From Adenophora triphylla var. japonica (Eukaryota > Streptophyta > Magnoliopsida > Asterales > Campanulaceae): a stretch of DNA of 64,000 nt. Every line of letters starts with the position of its first letter. The stretch's first letter is position 1. The notes beneath the pieces are model-generated. The model did not search any database and was not told where the DNA came from. It saw nothing but the letters and a program-made list of their open reading frames with translations. Location of the stretch: positions 80,001 through 144,000 of the forward strand of contig JAFEMH010002094.1 of the NCBI GenBank assembly GCA_022495995.1, written 5' to 3'. Below are positions 9,893 through 20,987 of this stretch, in pieces. A program made the translations under genes and the position numbers.

Positions 9893-11328
9893 ATTGTAGA
9901 CATTGGAGGTGGTCTTCATATGTTTGTGGATGTTGGGGGTTGTCTTTACGGACTTGATGCGTTGTAGATCTGGAGCCAAGGTGGTGTTGACCTAGTGTGT
10001 CTGAGGCCAAAATGGTGCAGGATTGAGGTGTCTGAATCAGGCTGATGTCAACTTTAGGTGTCCGAGCACAAGCTGATGTGGGCTTGAGGGGTTTGAACCA
10101 AGAGGGTGTTGACTTGAGGTATCAGTCATTTGGGTAGTTCCGTTGAAGTCATTGGAATTACGCTTCGGTGGAGACCATCCTTGCTGCGGAGAGGCTTCGG
10201 GTAGTGATGGAAAACTGGTCTTTCGTGCTTGAATTGCTACATTTGTTGGTAGAGGGACAAATGCAAATATGACATTGACGATGATGGATGCATGCATGGA
10301 ACTAAAATGATTCGCGATCGCTTAGGTTTTTTTTTATTGATTCATGTTTTGCATGCTACATGAGCCCTGGGGAGATTTTTGTGGGGATGCATGTGGTGAG
10401 AGGTTTTGTATGTGTTGTGGACTGTTTGGGACAAGCTTTGAGCTGGTGGGGTGATATCCTTTGGCCGCGGACTGAATTGCATGTCATTGATGAGGTCTTG
10501 TTGTAGGTCAGCAGTATCATGCGGACCTCAATTTTGATCTTGGGATGAAGTTGGATTTGAACCCCGGGTCTCGATTGAAACTTCTTTTCAGTCTCGGACA
10601 TTTGAAGCTGATGCTGACAGGCTCTAGCATCAAAGTATGTTGATATGAATGAACCCTCTTTCGCTTGGGTTAGTTGTGACTTGACATAAATTTGGAGAAT
10701 GACTTGGCGAAATGCTGATATGAAGAGATTCCCAGTTCTCAACCTTTGATGATGCCGGGAGTTGCCATATACCAAGTTCTAAAGCTGAAACTCCAAGATA
10801 GTTGTTGAGGTGACTTGGCCTTTCTTCTGAAGATAGGTGTGACTTGATAAAGCCCCATTCCGTGGAAGAGACATGGCGAAAGCCACGGAATCTTTCTCTG
10901 AATGATTTGATGAAACCCCAGGTTCGACAAAGCGTCACTACAAAGGTCTAGTTACAGGTTTGACTGTAAAACTGACGTACTGATGAAGTACCGAGCCAAA
11001 TCGATCAACGTGAGAGCCAAATCGATCAACGTGAGAGCCCTCAATGTGAAGTTGATGTGACCCCAGATTCATTGCAGCATTACGTCATGAAGTGAGAAAC
11101 CCACCTTTGATAACAACTATGAAACTAGAACCCTCTCTTCGAAGAGTGTCTTCCATATGGGAACTGTTAGCCATAGTGGTACTTGGCTTGTTTATGGCTT
11201 CAATCATATTCACCCTACGTTTTTTTTAGGGAGTGGATTGTTGACTGTATTGGGTCCTTGGGGTACCCTTTTTCGATCAGTTCTCACACTGCCCTTTTTC
11301 AGGAACATACTAGTGGGGAGCACAGAGT
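9893..11328. other. Tat-B 3' region, no gene recognised
   Basis: Imperfect, diverged repeats of words such as 'gtgttgacttgaggt' (10010-10120) and 'gacttg..aaagcc' (10680-10930), and a 22-bp direct duplication at 10992-11036. The same style of text recurs at 18290-18500. No domain could be read in any frame. Confidence 0.55.
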
Positions 11329-11913
11329 TTAGTTGTGTCCAAAGGGACACCGGGATCCATGGGCTGATGGTTGTCTGGTCAAACCTTTCTTCACAAATCC
11401 CTGAAAGACGTCGCTCAGAGGCATTCCGAAATCTTCAAGCTTAAGTCTTCGCGACTTGGGCACATCACCTTTCCTTGGCACGAAAGGAGTGGCATTGTTG
11501 CAATCCTGTCCCGAATAGGGCTGGGCAGGAGTCGTGTTGGAGGTGGAAGAAGCCCGGTATCTGTAAGCAGGTGCAACAACTTGCTGCTGATTGTAAGTCC
11601 TCTCAAACTTAGCCCCGGAATTGACCATTGCCCGCAGATCCGGATAGGGGAAATTGCTGAGGGAGGCTCTCAGATGTGGTTTCAGGCATGACTGAAAGAT
11701 GCCCAGTTGTTCCTCTTCAGAAGGAGGGGTTGCCATTTCGCTAAGCTTCAGGTTCCAACGCTTGTAAAAATTCCCGATGTTCTCGTCGGCACGCTGCAAT
11801 GTTGTCTGCAGGTCAACTCTATTTGTTTCCCATGTAGCTCTGGCCTCGGGTTTTAAGTGGAAGAACCATTTTAGAGCACTGGACTTCAAAGAGAGACTGA
11901 AATAGTCAGCCAA
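11329..11913 (-). pseudogene. Second gag in Tat-B: capsid core fragment
   Basis: Ty3/gypsy retrotrans_gag capsid core: SLKSSALKWFFHLKPEARAT, then ENIGNFYKRWNLKLSEM and FPYPDLRAMVNSGAKFER, as in Tat gag. It reaches LEDFGMPLSDVFQGFVKKGL, the segment that precedes the knuckle, and an out-of-frame remnant of the knuckle start lies near 11330. The start of gag lies to the right, across the CACTA insertion. It is downstream of the main Tat-B gag on the same strand, so it is either a captured second gag or a relic of an earlier element. Confidence 0.75.
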
Positions 11914-12068
11914 CTGCTGATTGGTGCACCCTTTGGCTTAGTAGGTGTCAAGGTGGATCTTGGGACAGGCAGCCCCGTCAAACAGTTAGGCATCACGAAC
12001 TTGTGCGGAATAGGGATCTGCGGGCCGGAGGGCGGCCTTCCTTTGTGTCAGCTAGGCGACCTGCGCTT

Positions 12069-13282
12069 TCATTTCCTTATGGTGTTCCATGAACCAAAGC
12101 CAGATGAGGGTCCGGTGGTGGAACCAGAGTGTTCAAGCCACTGATCGTGCTGGAGAGAGAGGTCACCATTGGCGGCACGCTGGCGGAAAGTATGGCAGGG
12201 CCTGGGGCATAGGCGTAGACCTGACTTAGCCCAAATTACCCTGTGGAGTGTGAGTAGGAGCCTGGGCGAAGGGATAGAACCTTGCGGCTTGCTGTTGGTT
12301 TTCAACTGGCAAAGAGGGTGAAGGCAGTTCTGATGTAGCCGGGTAGCTTGGATTTCCGGAGTGAGGCCCTGCTGTCCCTGGTTGTTGAATTGCATGGCTG
12401 CCTGTGGCGAGGGTGTATAACCAGGGGGGTACCGCGGTCCTGGTGATTCTGATGAAATCGGGATGGAGGTTTGGTAACCCATCGAACCCTGAGTGAGAAA
12501 TGGATTTGTGAAGGCTGTGTGAGGAGCAGCTGAGCTAGCATCATTCTGAGGAGGGGCTCCTGACTGTGGCCCCGAACCAGACTGTGGCGGCATTCCAAAC
12601 TGTTGCTGTGGCACTTTGAACTATTGTTGTGAAGGTTCAGCTTGATCGTTTCTGAACTGAGACGGGATCCCAATTTGTTGTGGCATTCCAAGGTACCCCC
12701 CAACCATGAGAAGACATTCCGTACTGATTTTTTTCCTACTGAGGAACTGCGAACTAATTCGTCCCGTCAGGCTGCATGGATCCAGTGGTCTGTAGTTGGG
12801 GAGCTGGCTGACCTAAAGATCGAGGAGATAGTACCATAGGAGGCTGGCGGTGGCATCCTGGAGTAGTCTGGGCGACCGAGAGTGGGATTGGGGGCTCATG
12901 TCCCGTTAAGGCGGGTCATGAAGGGATCTTGTGAGACTTCAGGCGGTGCCGGGGCCGGGCCGTCTTTAACCGGGTTCTTTGCCGAGGCATTCCAAACTGC
13001 TGGGGCTGAGAAGTTCAAACTGATCCATAGTTGACCGCCGTCCCAAACCCAACTGAGAAGTCATACCAAGCTGATGCAACTGAGAAGCCCCTGACTGATC
13101 TGTACCGAGCTGCTGAGGCATACCAAACCGCCGCGACATACCGAGCCGACCCCAACCGTATTGAGGCACACCATACCGGCCCAAATTGGCCGAATTCAAT
13201 TTGTTTCCCCAAACGATCGTCCTGCATCGAACCGCGAATGTATACTGCACCGAGGCCGAAAGGACGACCGATTCACGTGCCG
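12069..13282 (-). pseudogene. Second gag in Tat-B: Pro/Gln-rich N-terminal linker
   Basis: Minus-strand frames are rich in Pro, Gln, Ser and Gly (MPQQQFGMPPQSGSGPQSG and similar), matching the variable linker ahead of the capsid core in Tat gag. Stops and shifts are frequent (for example near 12620 and 12300). The sequence continues at 17974 on the far side of the CACTA element. Confidence 0.6.
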
Positions 13283-13285
13283 AGA

Positions 13286-13860
13286 CACTATAAGAAAACT
13301 GACAGATACCGATGGAAATTAGTGACGGAAATAATTTCGTCGCTAATACCGACGGATTAGCGACGAAATAGCAACGACCTAGAGTGAAAAACAAAAAACG
13401 AAATTAGGACGAGATTACCGACGGATTTAGTGACGAATTTGCCGACGAATTCCATTTCGTCTCTAATCCGTCCCCATTTTGGCGCCAAAAATTTGCGCAC
13501 TTTTTTACCGACGAATTTATGACGGAATGACGACGGATATTTTTACCGACAGATTTGAGTCGTTGCTAAATTATTTAAAATGATTATTAAATTTATATTT
13601 TAGGTTAGCGACGGATTAGTGACGAATTTAATTACCGACGGATTAAAATCCATCGGTAAATTAATTACATATTATTACCGACGGATTTGAGTCGTTGCTA
13701 AATTATTTAAAATAATTATTAAATTTATATTTTAGGTTAGCGACGAATTAGTGACGGATTTAATTACCGACGGATTAAAATCCGTCGGTAAATTAATTAC
13801 ATATTATTACCGACGGATTTGAGTCGTTGCTAAATTATTTAAAATAATTATTAAAACTAT
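13286..13860. repeat. Left subterminal repeats of the CACTA element
   Basis: Many copies of TACCGACGGATT, GCGACGGATT and relatives. A 131-bp unit is repeated about 2.3 times (13550-13850), and near-perfect hairpins occur such as ACCGACGGAT TAAA ATCCGTCGGT near 13765-13795. Confidence 0.85.
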
Positions 13861-14568
13861 TTGAGATGTTAGTTGGTAGTGAAAATTGTAAAAAAAAAAA
13901 AGTTATATAAAAAAGGTTAAGAATTTTAATGAAATGAAAGTATATAATAGAAAAAAGAGAGACGGACAATAGCATTTACTTTTTTAATTTTTTTTATTTG
14001 TTTTTTTTTGAAAAATAAAAATATTTTAGATGTTGTTTAGTAGTGATTTTTTTTTTTACAAAAATTTATATAAAAAAAGTTAAGAATTTTTAAAGAAATA
14101 ACAGTATATTATAGAAGAGGGACGAACAATAACATACTATATACTTTTTTAATTTTTTATATTTTTTTTGGATAAATAAAATTATTTGAGATGTTGGTTA
14201 GTAGTGGATTTTTTTTCAAAAAATAAACTTTACATTTATAAATAAAAAATTAAAGAATTTTATCCGTCCCTGATTTCTTTATTATACTTTTATTTGTTTA
14301 TTATTTTTTTAACTTTTTTTATATAACTTTTTGAAAAAAAATACTAAAAATTGTCCAAAATATTTATTTATATTCATAAAAAATAAAAAGAACTATACAT
14401 TTATAAATAAAAATTAAAGAATTTTACCCGTCCCTGATTTCTTTATTATACTTTCATTTGTTTATTTTTTTTTCTAAATTTTTTTATATAACTTTTTGAA
14501 TAAAACTTCAATACTAAAAAATGTTCAAAATATTTATTTATATTCATAAAAAATAAAAAAAATATACA
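13861..14568. repeat. AT-rich duplicated and inverted segments in the CACTA element
   Basis: A block of about 150 bp ('aaagaattttatccgtccctgatttc...') occurs at 14250-14385 and again at 14415-14570; parts of 13880-14150 are related in inverted orientation. Very AT-rich; no gene. Confidence 0.65.
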
Positions 14569-15976
14569 TTTAGGGTATAGGGTATATGGTATAGTGTATA
14601 GGGTATAGGGTATAGGGTATAGGGTATAGGGTATAGGATATATGGTATAGGGTATAAGGTATAAAGTATAGGGTATAGGGTATAGGGTATAATATATAGG
14701 GTATATGGTATAGTATATAGGATATAGGGTATAGTATATAGGGTATAGGGTATAGGGTATAGAGTATAGGGTATAATATATAGGGCATAGAGTATAGGGT
14801 ATAGGATATAGGGTATAGGGTATAGTATATAGGGTATAGGGTATAGGGTATAGTATATAGGGTATAGGGTATAGGGTATAGTATATAGGATATAGGGTAT
14901 AGGGTATAGTATATAGGACATAGAGTATATGGTATAGGGTATAGTATATATGGTATATGGTATAGTATATAGGGTATAGGGTATAAGGTATAGTATAGAG
15001 GGTATAGGGTATAGGGTATAGTATATAGGGCATAGAGTATAGGGTATAGGGTATATGGTAAAATATATAGGGTATAGGGTATAGTATATAGGGTATAGGG
15101 TATATGGTATAATATATAGGGTATAGGGTATAGGGTATAGGGTATAGGGCATAGGGTATAGGGCATAGAGTATAGGGTATAGGGTATAGGGTATAGGATA
15201 TATGGTATAGTATATAGGGTATAGTATATAGGGTATAGGGTATATGGTATAATATATAGGGTATAGGGTATAGGGTATAGGGCATAGGGCATAGGGTATA
15301 GGGCATAAAGTATAGGGTATAGGGTATAAGGTATAGGGTATATGGTATAGTATATAGGGTATAGGGTATAGGGTATAGTATATAGGGTATAGGGTATAGT
15401 ATATAGGGTATAGGGTATAGGGTATAGTATATAGGGTATAGTATATAGGATATAGGGTATAGGGTATAGTATATAGGATATAGGGTATAGGGTATATGGT
15501 ATAGTATATAGGGTATAGGGTATAGAGTATAGTATATAGGGTATAGGGTATAGGGTATAGTATATAGGGTATAGGATATAGGGTATAGTATATAGGGTAT
15601 AGGATATAGTATATAGGGTATAGGGTATAGTATATATGGTATAGGGTATAGGGTATAGTATATATGATATAGGGTATAGGGTATAGTATATGGGGTATAG
15701 GGTATATGATATAGTATATAGGGCATAGAGTATAGGGTATAGGGTATAGTATATAGGGTATAGGATATAGTATATAGGGTATAGGGTATATGATATAATA
15801 TATATTGTATAGGGTATAGTATATAGGGTATAGGGTATAGGATATAATATATAGGGTATAGAGTATATGGTATATTATATAGGGTATAGGGTATATGGTA
15901 TAGGATATAGGGTATAGTATATAGGGCATATGGTATAGGGTATAAAGTATAGGGTGTTAAGGCATATGATTTAGGG
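14569..15976. repeat. Telomere-like heptamer array (TATAGGG variants)
   Basis: About 1.4 kb of GGTATAG heptamers mixed with variants GTATATAG, GGCATAG and GGATATA. The first and last units are the exact plant telomere heptamer TTTAGGG (14569-14575 and 15970-15976). Because 7 is not a multiple of 3 and the C-rich strand has no stop words, all three minus frames stay open for up to 461 codons; these frames are not genes. Confidence 0.9.
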
Positions 15977-16800
15977 TATGTCTTAGAAGTTTAATTTATT
16001 TTGTTGTTTTAAGTATTTTTTTCTATATTATTATCATAATATTTATTTATTATATATTATTCAATTATTTTTTATTATCTCTCAATAATATTAGTAAATA
16101 TTCTTCTTCTTGATATTTGCTTGTTTTATTAATAATGATTATTACTATTATTATTATTAAATATTATTATTTATTTAATTATTATTATGATAAAATATTA
16201 TTTTATATTTATAATTTTTTTGAAAGACAAATTATTATTATTGTTGTTTATTGTTTTAAATAATTATTATAATCATCAAGAAAATATGTATATTATTATA
16301 ATGATATATTGTTATTTATTATTTAATTATTATTATTCGATACTATTGTTTTATATTTTAAATCATTTTTTATATTAATAATTATTTTTATTAATTATTA
16401 TGGTCATTAAGGGATTTTTGTGATAAACACATAAATATAAGAGGTGGCAATAAATCATAGGAACATATATATACACATGGATCACTACCCCAAGCAACAT
16501 CTTCACCATTAAATACATCAAATATAAATGAATTCAATGGTTCAAATTCATCCAACAAAAAACACAAATACACTTCCTTTGATTGGCTCCCCTAATTTCA
16601 CATAGATTGATTTTTAAATCAATCTGAACCATTAATCACACACATCCAATGGTCCAAATTCAACTTTAACAAAACTTTACCACATTATTTTCTCTCTCTA
16701 TTCTTTTCTCTCTCTATTATTTTCTCTCTTTCTCCCTTAATTTCTATCTCTGTTTGCCATTCTTTCTCCCTCATTTCTCTCTATGTTTGCTGCCGTCCCA
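15977..16800. other. AT-rich and CT-rich spacer in the CACTA element
   Basis: 15980-16400 is ATT/TTA-rich low-complexity DNA. 16400-16680 is ordinary-composition sequence with nothing recognised. 16680-16790 is CT-rich (repeated 'tctctctctattctttt'), like a plant 5' UTR, and may have come with the captured gene fragment. Confidence 0.5.
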
Positions 16801-16802
16801 TC

Positions 16803-17279
16803 TTGCCAACGCCAACCCACCTTGCCGGATCTGGCTACCTGCCCATGTTACCCGCTCTTGTTCACCTATTTAACAATGAAAATGTTACTGTTCAAATTGG
16901 GGGCAGCGATCAATGGGGTAATATAACCGCCGGAACTGATTTAATTTGCAAGCTTATCGGATCGGATTCCGATACTGACACCACCACTGCCTACGGGCTC
17001 ACATTCCCTCTGCTTCTTAAAAGCGATGGTACAAAGTTTGGAAAATCCGAGGAGGGTGCGGTTTGGTTGTCTTCTACAATGTTGTCTCCTTACAAGTTTT
17101 ATCAGTATTTTTTCTCAGTTCCTGATTCTGACGTAGTTAGATTCTTGAAAATTCTTACTTTCTTGAGTTTAGAGGAGATAGGGGAAATTGAATTGAAAAT
17201 GGGGAAGCCTGGATATTTGCCAAACACGCCCCAACGTAGATTAGCAGAGGAAGTTACACGATTTGTTCATGCGAGATAA
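16803..17279 (+). pseudogene. Captured fragment of an organellar-type tyrosyl-tRNA synthetase
   Basis: An open frame of 158 codons whose residues 20-158 match bacterial/organellar tyrosyl-tRNA synthetase (class I, joins tyrosine to tRNA-Tyr). GGSDQWGNITAGTDLI is at 33-48, and the KMSKS-loop equivalent KSDGTKFGKSEEGAVWL is at 73-89, followed by the conserved YKFYQYF segment. The HIGH motif half and the C-terminal S4 tRNA-binding domain are missing, so it cannot be a working enzyme. Residues 1-19 are not synthetase sequence. The end (EEVTRFVH then stop) looks like an exon border. It lies inside the CACTA element, so this is a transduplicated fragment. Whether it is transcribed is unknown. Confidence 0.88.
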
Positions 17280-17423
17280 ATTATTATTTTTGTTTCATGC
17301 TGTAAGAAATTCATGAAATGTGCACAAAAGTTTCTCATATAGTACTATCTTTTGCGTGATTTAGCGACCACAATTTTTTTGGCTTGTTCTTATTAGATAC
17401 TGATTGCTATCTTGAAACAGTGA

Positions 17424-17492
<69 letters not shown>
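17424..17492. repeat. (TA)n microsatellite
   Basis: About 34 TA units, between the synthetase fragment and the right subterminal repeats. Confidence 0.95.
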
Positions 17493-17497
<5 letters not shown>

Positions 17498-17544
17498 AAT
17501 ATATATTTTTAAATTTATATATATAATATTGTTAATATAAAATG

Positions 17545-17970
17545 CAAATTTAGCGACGGATATATTCGTCGGGAAAGCCCTCAATAATTTGGCATATAAA
17601 AAAAATATTGATTTTTTTATTTAATAATAGCAATGGAATGATCCGTCGCTAATCCGTCACTAAATTAGTCCAAAAAATAAAACGACCATTTAAATAGCGA
17701 CGGAAAATCCGTCGCTAATCCGTCGGCATAATGCTTTAAATTGGTCGATTATTTTACGAAATTACCAACGGATTTTAAAACAATAGCGACGGAAAAATCC
17801 GTCGCTAAAGCTGATTGAGATCCGTCGGTAATCCGTCGAAAGATTTACCGACGAGCGTTTTACCAATGGAATTTTTTCGTCGGGAATTCGTCGCTAAATC
17901 AATTTAGTGACGAATTTTTGGTATTTAGTGACGGATTTTTTCGTCGGTAACTGCCGTTTTTCTTGTAGTG
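17545..17970. repeat. Right subterminal repeats of the CACTA element
   Basis: Dense GCGACGGA, ATCCGTCGCTAAT and related words, in mirror arrangement to the left end, ending in the terminal repeat TTTTTCTTGTAGTG. Confidence 0.85.
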
Positions 17971-17973
17971 AGA

Positions 17974-18246
17974 AGAGTGTGGCCCGGTGAAGGTTCCATG
18001 TGAGGAAGGTGGTGGCATTCGGCGGTAGTCTGTCTGGCAAAGATAGGGATGGGGATCCTTTTCCTCTTCTATCGTGAAAGTCCCATCGGGGTTGAGGGCA
18101 ATCGTCAAGCCAAAATTCCTGACACCTTCCAAGGATGAACATCGAAACCTCATTCTGATTGGCACAAGGAGCTTTATGGACTCGGGTTCCAATGTTAGCC
18201 ATAGAAATATGATGAATCTCTGGTTCTGGTTAAGATCCCGTCCTCA
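17974..18246 (-). pseudogene. Second gag in Tat-B: N-terminal part beyond the CACTA insertion
   Basis: Minus frames read VRNFGLTIALNPDGTFTIEEE, which resembles the N-terminal segment of the main Tat-B gag (GLTIVRNPNGTFMVD near 22300). This supports a second gag split by the CACTA element. No good start codon context could be fixed. Confidence 0.55.
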
Positions 18247-20132
18247 TCCTTGGACATCAAAGAACTGCACTTGAAAAGCCCATGACCAACATGGGGATCA
18301 AATCTCACTTTGCTTGGCGGAGCCTTGGTCCGAAGAGATGTGTTGGCGAAGTCTCGATTTTGAAGAAGCGACTTGGTAAAGCCTCAGCTTCATGATTGTG
18401 AATCTTGTAGTGAAGTGAGGAACCAACGTGGACCCGGCATAACCAGAGAAGCCCCACTCTAAAGAAATGACTTGACGAAAGCTCTCCCTTAAAGAGTACA
18501 GTGCAACTCTAATGCAAATTGAATTGCCATGTAGCAAAAGAGGCAACCCATCCTTCTATATTTACTTTATTATTTCCTTTAGTCAATTAGTCAACCGGAG
18601 GAAAATGTAAAAGAAAGACAATTTAGGAATGTATACCTGCGGGGGCATATTTTTCAAAAAGTGGGGACGAATCCCCGATTTGTATTATTTGATGGCCTCA
18701 TTTGATGAAGGCACAAAAGAACTCGCTTTGGGTTTGACTCTTTTGAGAGAGCACACGTGTAGAAAGGTTTGTAAAAGTGTATGAAAGCCCCTGCTGACAG
18801 AAAATTAGTGTTTAGCTCTATTTTTCCTATAATGTAGAAAAAGAAGACTTGTCGAGACATCTGAAAACATGTTTTATTCAAAATGATCACAAGATTGCTT
18901 AAAACCCTTTATTAATGTTCGGGTTACTCACACCTCTAATCTCAATATGAACAAACATTTTGATTAATCATGAGGAGAAAGTCGACCAATACCAAGGGTT
19001 AAGTTGGCGAATTGCGACGAAAGATTGTGCACATGAGAGGCCATTGATTAGACCGAATTTTCTGGGATTTGAATGTGTTTATGACCGGACCATTTCTGGT
19101 TGCCTACGTTCCCCTTAATATAAGGAGCTCAGGTCGCCGTAGTTCGGGCTTGAACTGTGTTTGGCTTTGGGAAAGGGTATGAACATTTGTGGTCCATTTG
19201 GTGAAAAAGGGTCGGATGGGAAGCTTGAATGATAAGGTACGGGCCTTGAGATGTTCCTTGACAAGTCGTTTTTGACGGCTTCTTCCGTGATTTCATTGCT
19301 TCTTGATCATCATCTTTCATTGGGGGAGAAAGAATTTGAATACAGCTTAAGGGTATTTGACTGTTCCCTTGTAGTCGACAACTTCCGTTCTTCGAGCTTT
19401 AAATTTGCCCATATGTCAAGTTTCTGATTGGCGGTGCTGGATCCTTGGCCTGATTTTTTTTTTTTTAAGCTTTTGCTTGGATTTTCTCTTTTTCTTTTTT
19501 GAAGCACATGAGGGCGAAGGCAAGCCCCTGGGTTTTTGTCGACATGGGGTCAATCTTCCGATGCTGAGTGGTCTTTTGTTGTTCTTTGATGCTGCCACCG
19601 TCGTTGACTTGGTCAAGGTGATGATGGGGACATGTTTTGGAAAGTGTATGGCTTGATGGAGGCCTTTGCGAGGTAAGGAAAGTGTATAGGGAGGGCATTA
19701 GTTGACTTTCTCGCACCAATTAATTAAAATCTTAATCATTTTCAGAGATTATTTGTTGGGCAATGCAAGTGATCATTTAAAATAAAACCATTTCATTAAA
19801 TGTAATGTAGGTGTGCAAATAATGTCTCAAGTCTAGCAAGAAAAGAAAAAGACTCTTTTATAGAAAATTTAAGATTAACTACAATGTCCAAGGAGGATTT
19901 GATTGAAGAAAGTACTAGAACCTACGAAGGTTGACTAAAAGACTGTTTTAATATTAAAGGATGGGTAGCCCCTAGTCTAGCTACTCTTTGTTGTTGGACC
20001 ACGTCTCTACCCTTCAGCATTGGAAGCAAATTCCCCTTGAAGCTATGACAGACTATGCTCGCCTTTGGTAACTTCAGGAATTCAACGCTCACCGGCCCTG
20101 ACGGTTGCCTTATCTGCCATTAGATCGAGAGT
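18247..20132. other. Tat-B region between the two gags, no gene recognised
   Basis: Contains words like those at 10680-11150 ('gacttg..aaagcc', 18290-18500), the conserved hairpin at 19104-19142, and a T-rich/K-rich stretch at 19450-19500. No protease, RT or integrase motif was found in any frame, so pol is absent between gag and the 3' region. Confidence 0.6.
19104..19142 (-). other. Conserved hairpin, Tat-B post-gag copy
   Basis: Minus strand CTACGGCGACCTGAGCTCCT then TATATTAAGGGGAACGTAG. Outer stem CTACG/CGTAG, inner stem CCTTA/TAAGG. Its flank (GGCAACC...GGTCCGGTC) matches the copy just after Tat-A pol at 31630, so it marks where pol would have ended. Confidence 0.6.
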
Positions 20133-20987
20133 TCAAAGCACTTCATCAAATCCGGCCATGGTCACATGCTTGTTGCAGTCAAACCAGCCATTCTCCACAT
20201 TTGTTGCGACTAAATCATCTGGCTTGGAGCTTGAATCATAAAACTCAATCATGTTTACACTCGTGTTGTTTGGGAAATGATCATTGGCAGGGTTGAGATC
20301 ACTGAGGCGCTCGAGTTTGCCCTTCTTAATTAACCCCTGAATTGCCTTTCTCAAAGCTGTACAGTTGTCGGTTATATGACCGTGATACTGGTGGAAAGCA
20401 CAATGCTTAGTGGTGTCCAAAGGGATTTTGGGATCCTTGGGCTGATAGTTTCTCATGGGTTCGAGGAGATCCTGCTTTAGCAAGCTATTTAAAACTTTGC
20501 TTAAGGGAACACCCAAATCCTCGGGATGTGGTTTCTCCTTTGGGGGAGAATAAACTCTTAATGCTCTTTGATTCGAGATTTGGTCATTGACTTGGTCACC
20601 ATTCTGAACAGGGTTTACCGGTTTTGGTCCATTGGGGCGCTCAAGCTTGCCCGCTTCGATTAACCCTTGAACCGCTCTCTTCAAGACTGTGCAGTCGTCG
20701 GTCGTGTGGCCATAATGATTATGGAAGGCACAGTGCTTACTCATGTCTAGGGGTGCATTTGAGCTCCTTGGATGGTAGTCCCTGAGAGGCTCCAAAAGGC
20801 CTTCCTTTACTAAACCCTTGAAAATTAAGCCCATGGGCATCCCAAAATCATCAAAATGTTCTCGTTGCCTTAGAGGACCACCATTTCTTGGTTGCTTTTG
20901 GATGCCGTCATTTGTACACAATGCCTTCTTTCCTTTGATGGATGTTGCAGCCGTGTTGGAAGGGTAAGGTTTATAGCGATGAGACAT
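20133..20987 (-). CDS. Tat-B gag, nucleocapsid part with duplicated knuckle module
   Basis: A 284-codon open frame. Two copies of a module of about 72 residues occur at residues 47-117 and 157-228. Each runs DFGMP/DLGVP, then a Leu-rich helix with LLEP, then the knuckle (CAFHNHYGHTTDDC at 86-99; CAFHQYHGHITDNC at 196-209), then a helix ending GKLER. One knuckle is usual in Tat gag, so the module has been duplicated in tandem. The frame ends with an acidic tail (MIEFYDSSSKPDD...). Upstream frames are broken, so full-length gag is doubtful. Confidence 0.78.
   Translation of the reverse strand: MSHRYKPYPSNTAATSIKGKKALCTNDGIQKQPRNGGPLRQREHFDDFGMPMGLIFKGLVKEGLLEPLRDYHPRSSNAPLDMSKHCAFHNHYGHTTDDCTVLKRAVQGLIEAGKLERPNGPKPVNPVQNGDQVNDQISNQRALRVYSPPKEKPHPEDLGVPLSKVLNSLLKQDLLEPMRNYQPKDPKIPLDTTKHCAFHQYHGHITDNCTALRKAIQGLIKKGKLERLSDLNPANDHFPNNTSVNMIEFYDSSSKPDDLVATNVENGWFDCNKHVTMAGFDEVL

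Larger units (their letters stand above)
13286..17970. mobile_element. CACTA DNA transposon (non-autonomous, gene-fragment carrier)
   Basis: Left end CACTATAAGAAAACTG and right end (inverted) CACTACAAGAAAAACGG are classic En/Spm CACTA terminal repeats. The 3-bp duplication AGA is intact at 13283-13285 and 17971-17973. Subterminal regions are packed with CGACGGAT/ATCCGTCG words in both orientations, the usual CACTA transposase-binding design. No transposase was found. Inside are an AT-rich part, a 1.4-kb heptamer array and a tyrosyl-tRNA synthetase fragment. It interrupts the second gag of Tat-B. Confidence 0.95.

Noticed and set aside
9440..10010. Minus-strand open frames with repeats such as QVLKCKSVRDAKFS
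   Set aside because: They follow the 32-bp array; frames alternate between units and no domain is present.
13031..13360. Plus-strand frame of 109 codons
   Set aside because: It is the complement of gag linker sequence and runs across the CACTA end at 13286.
14446..15929. Three overlapping minus-strand open frames of 240-461 codons reading YTLYPIPYTLYP and similar
   Set aside because: They are readings of the TATAGGG heptamer array; the C-rich strand of that repeat has no stop words in any frame, so the length says nothing about coding.
14569..15976. A true telomere or chromosome end
   Set aside because: Units are mostly TATAGGG variants and the array is internal, between CACTA ends with an intact target duplication.
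16803..17279. A working host tyrosyl-tRNA synthetase gene
   Set aside because: Only the middle of the catalytic domain is present, inside a CACTA element, without the HIGH half or tRNA-binding domain.
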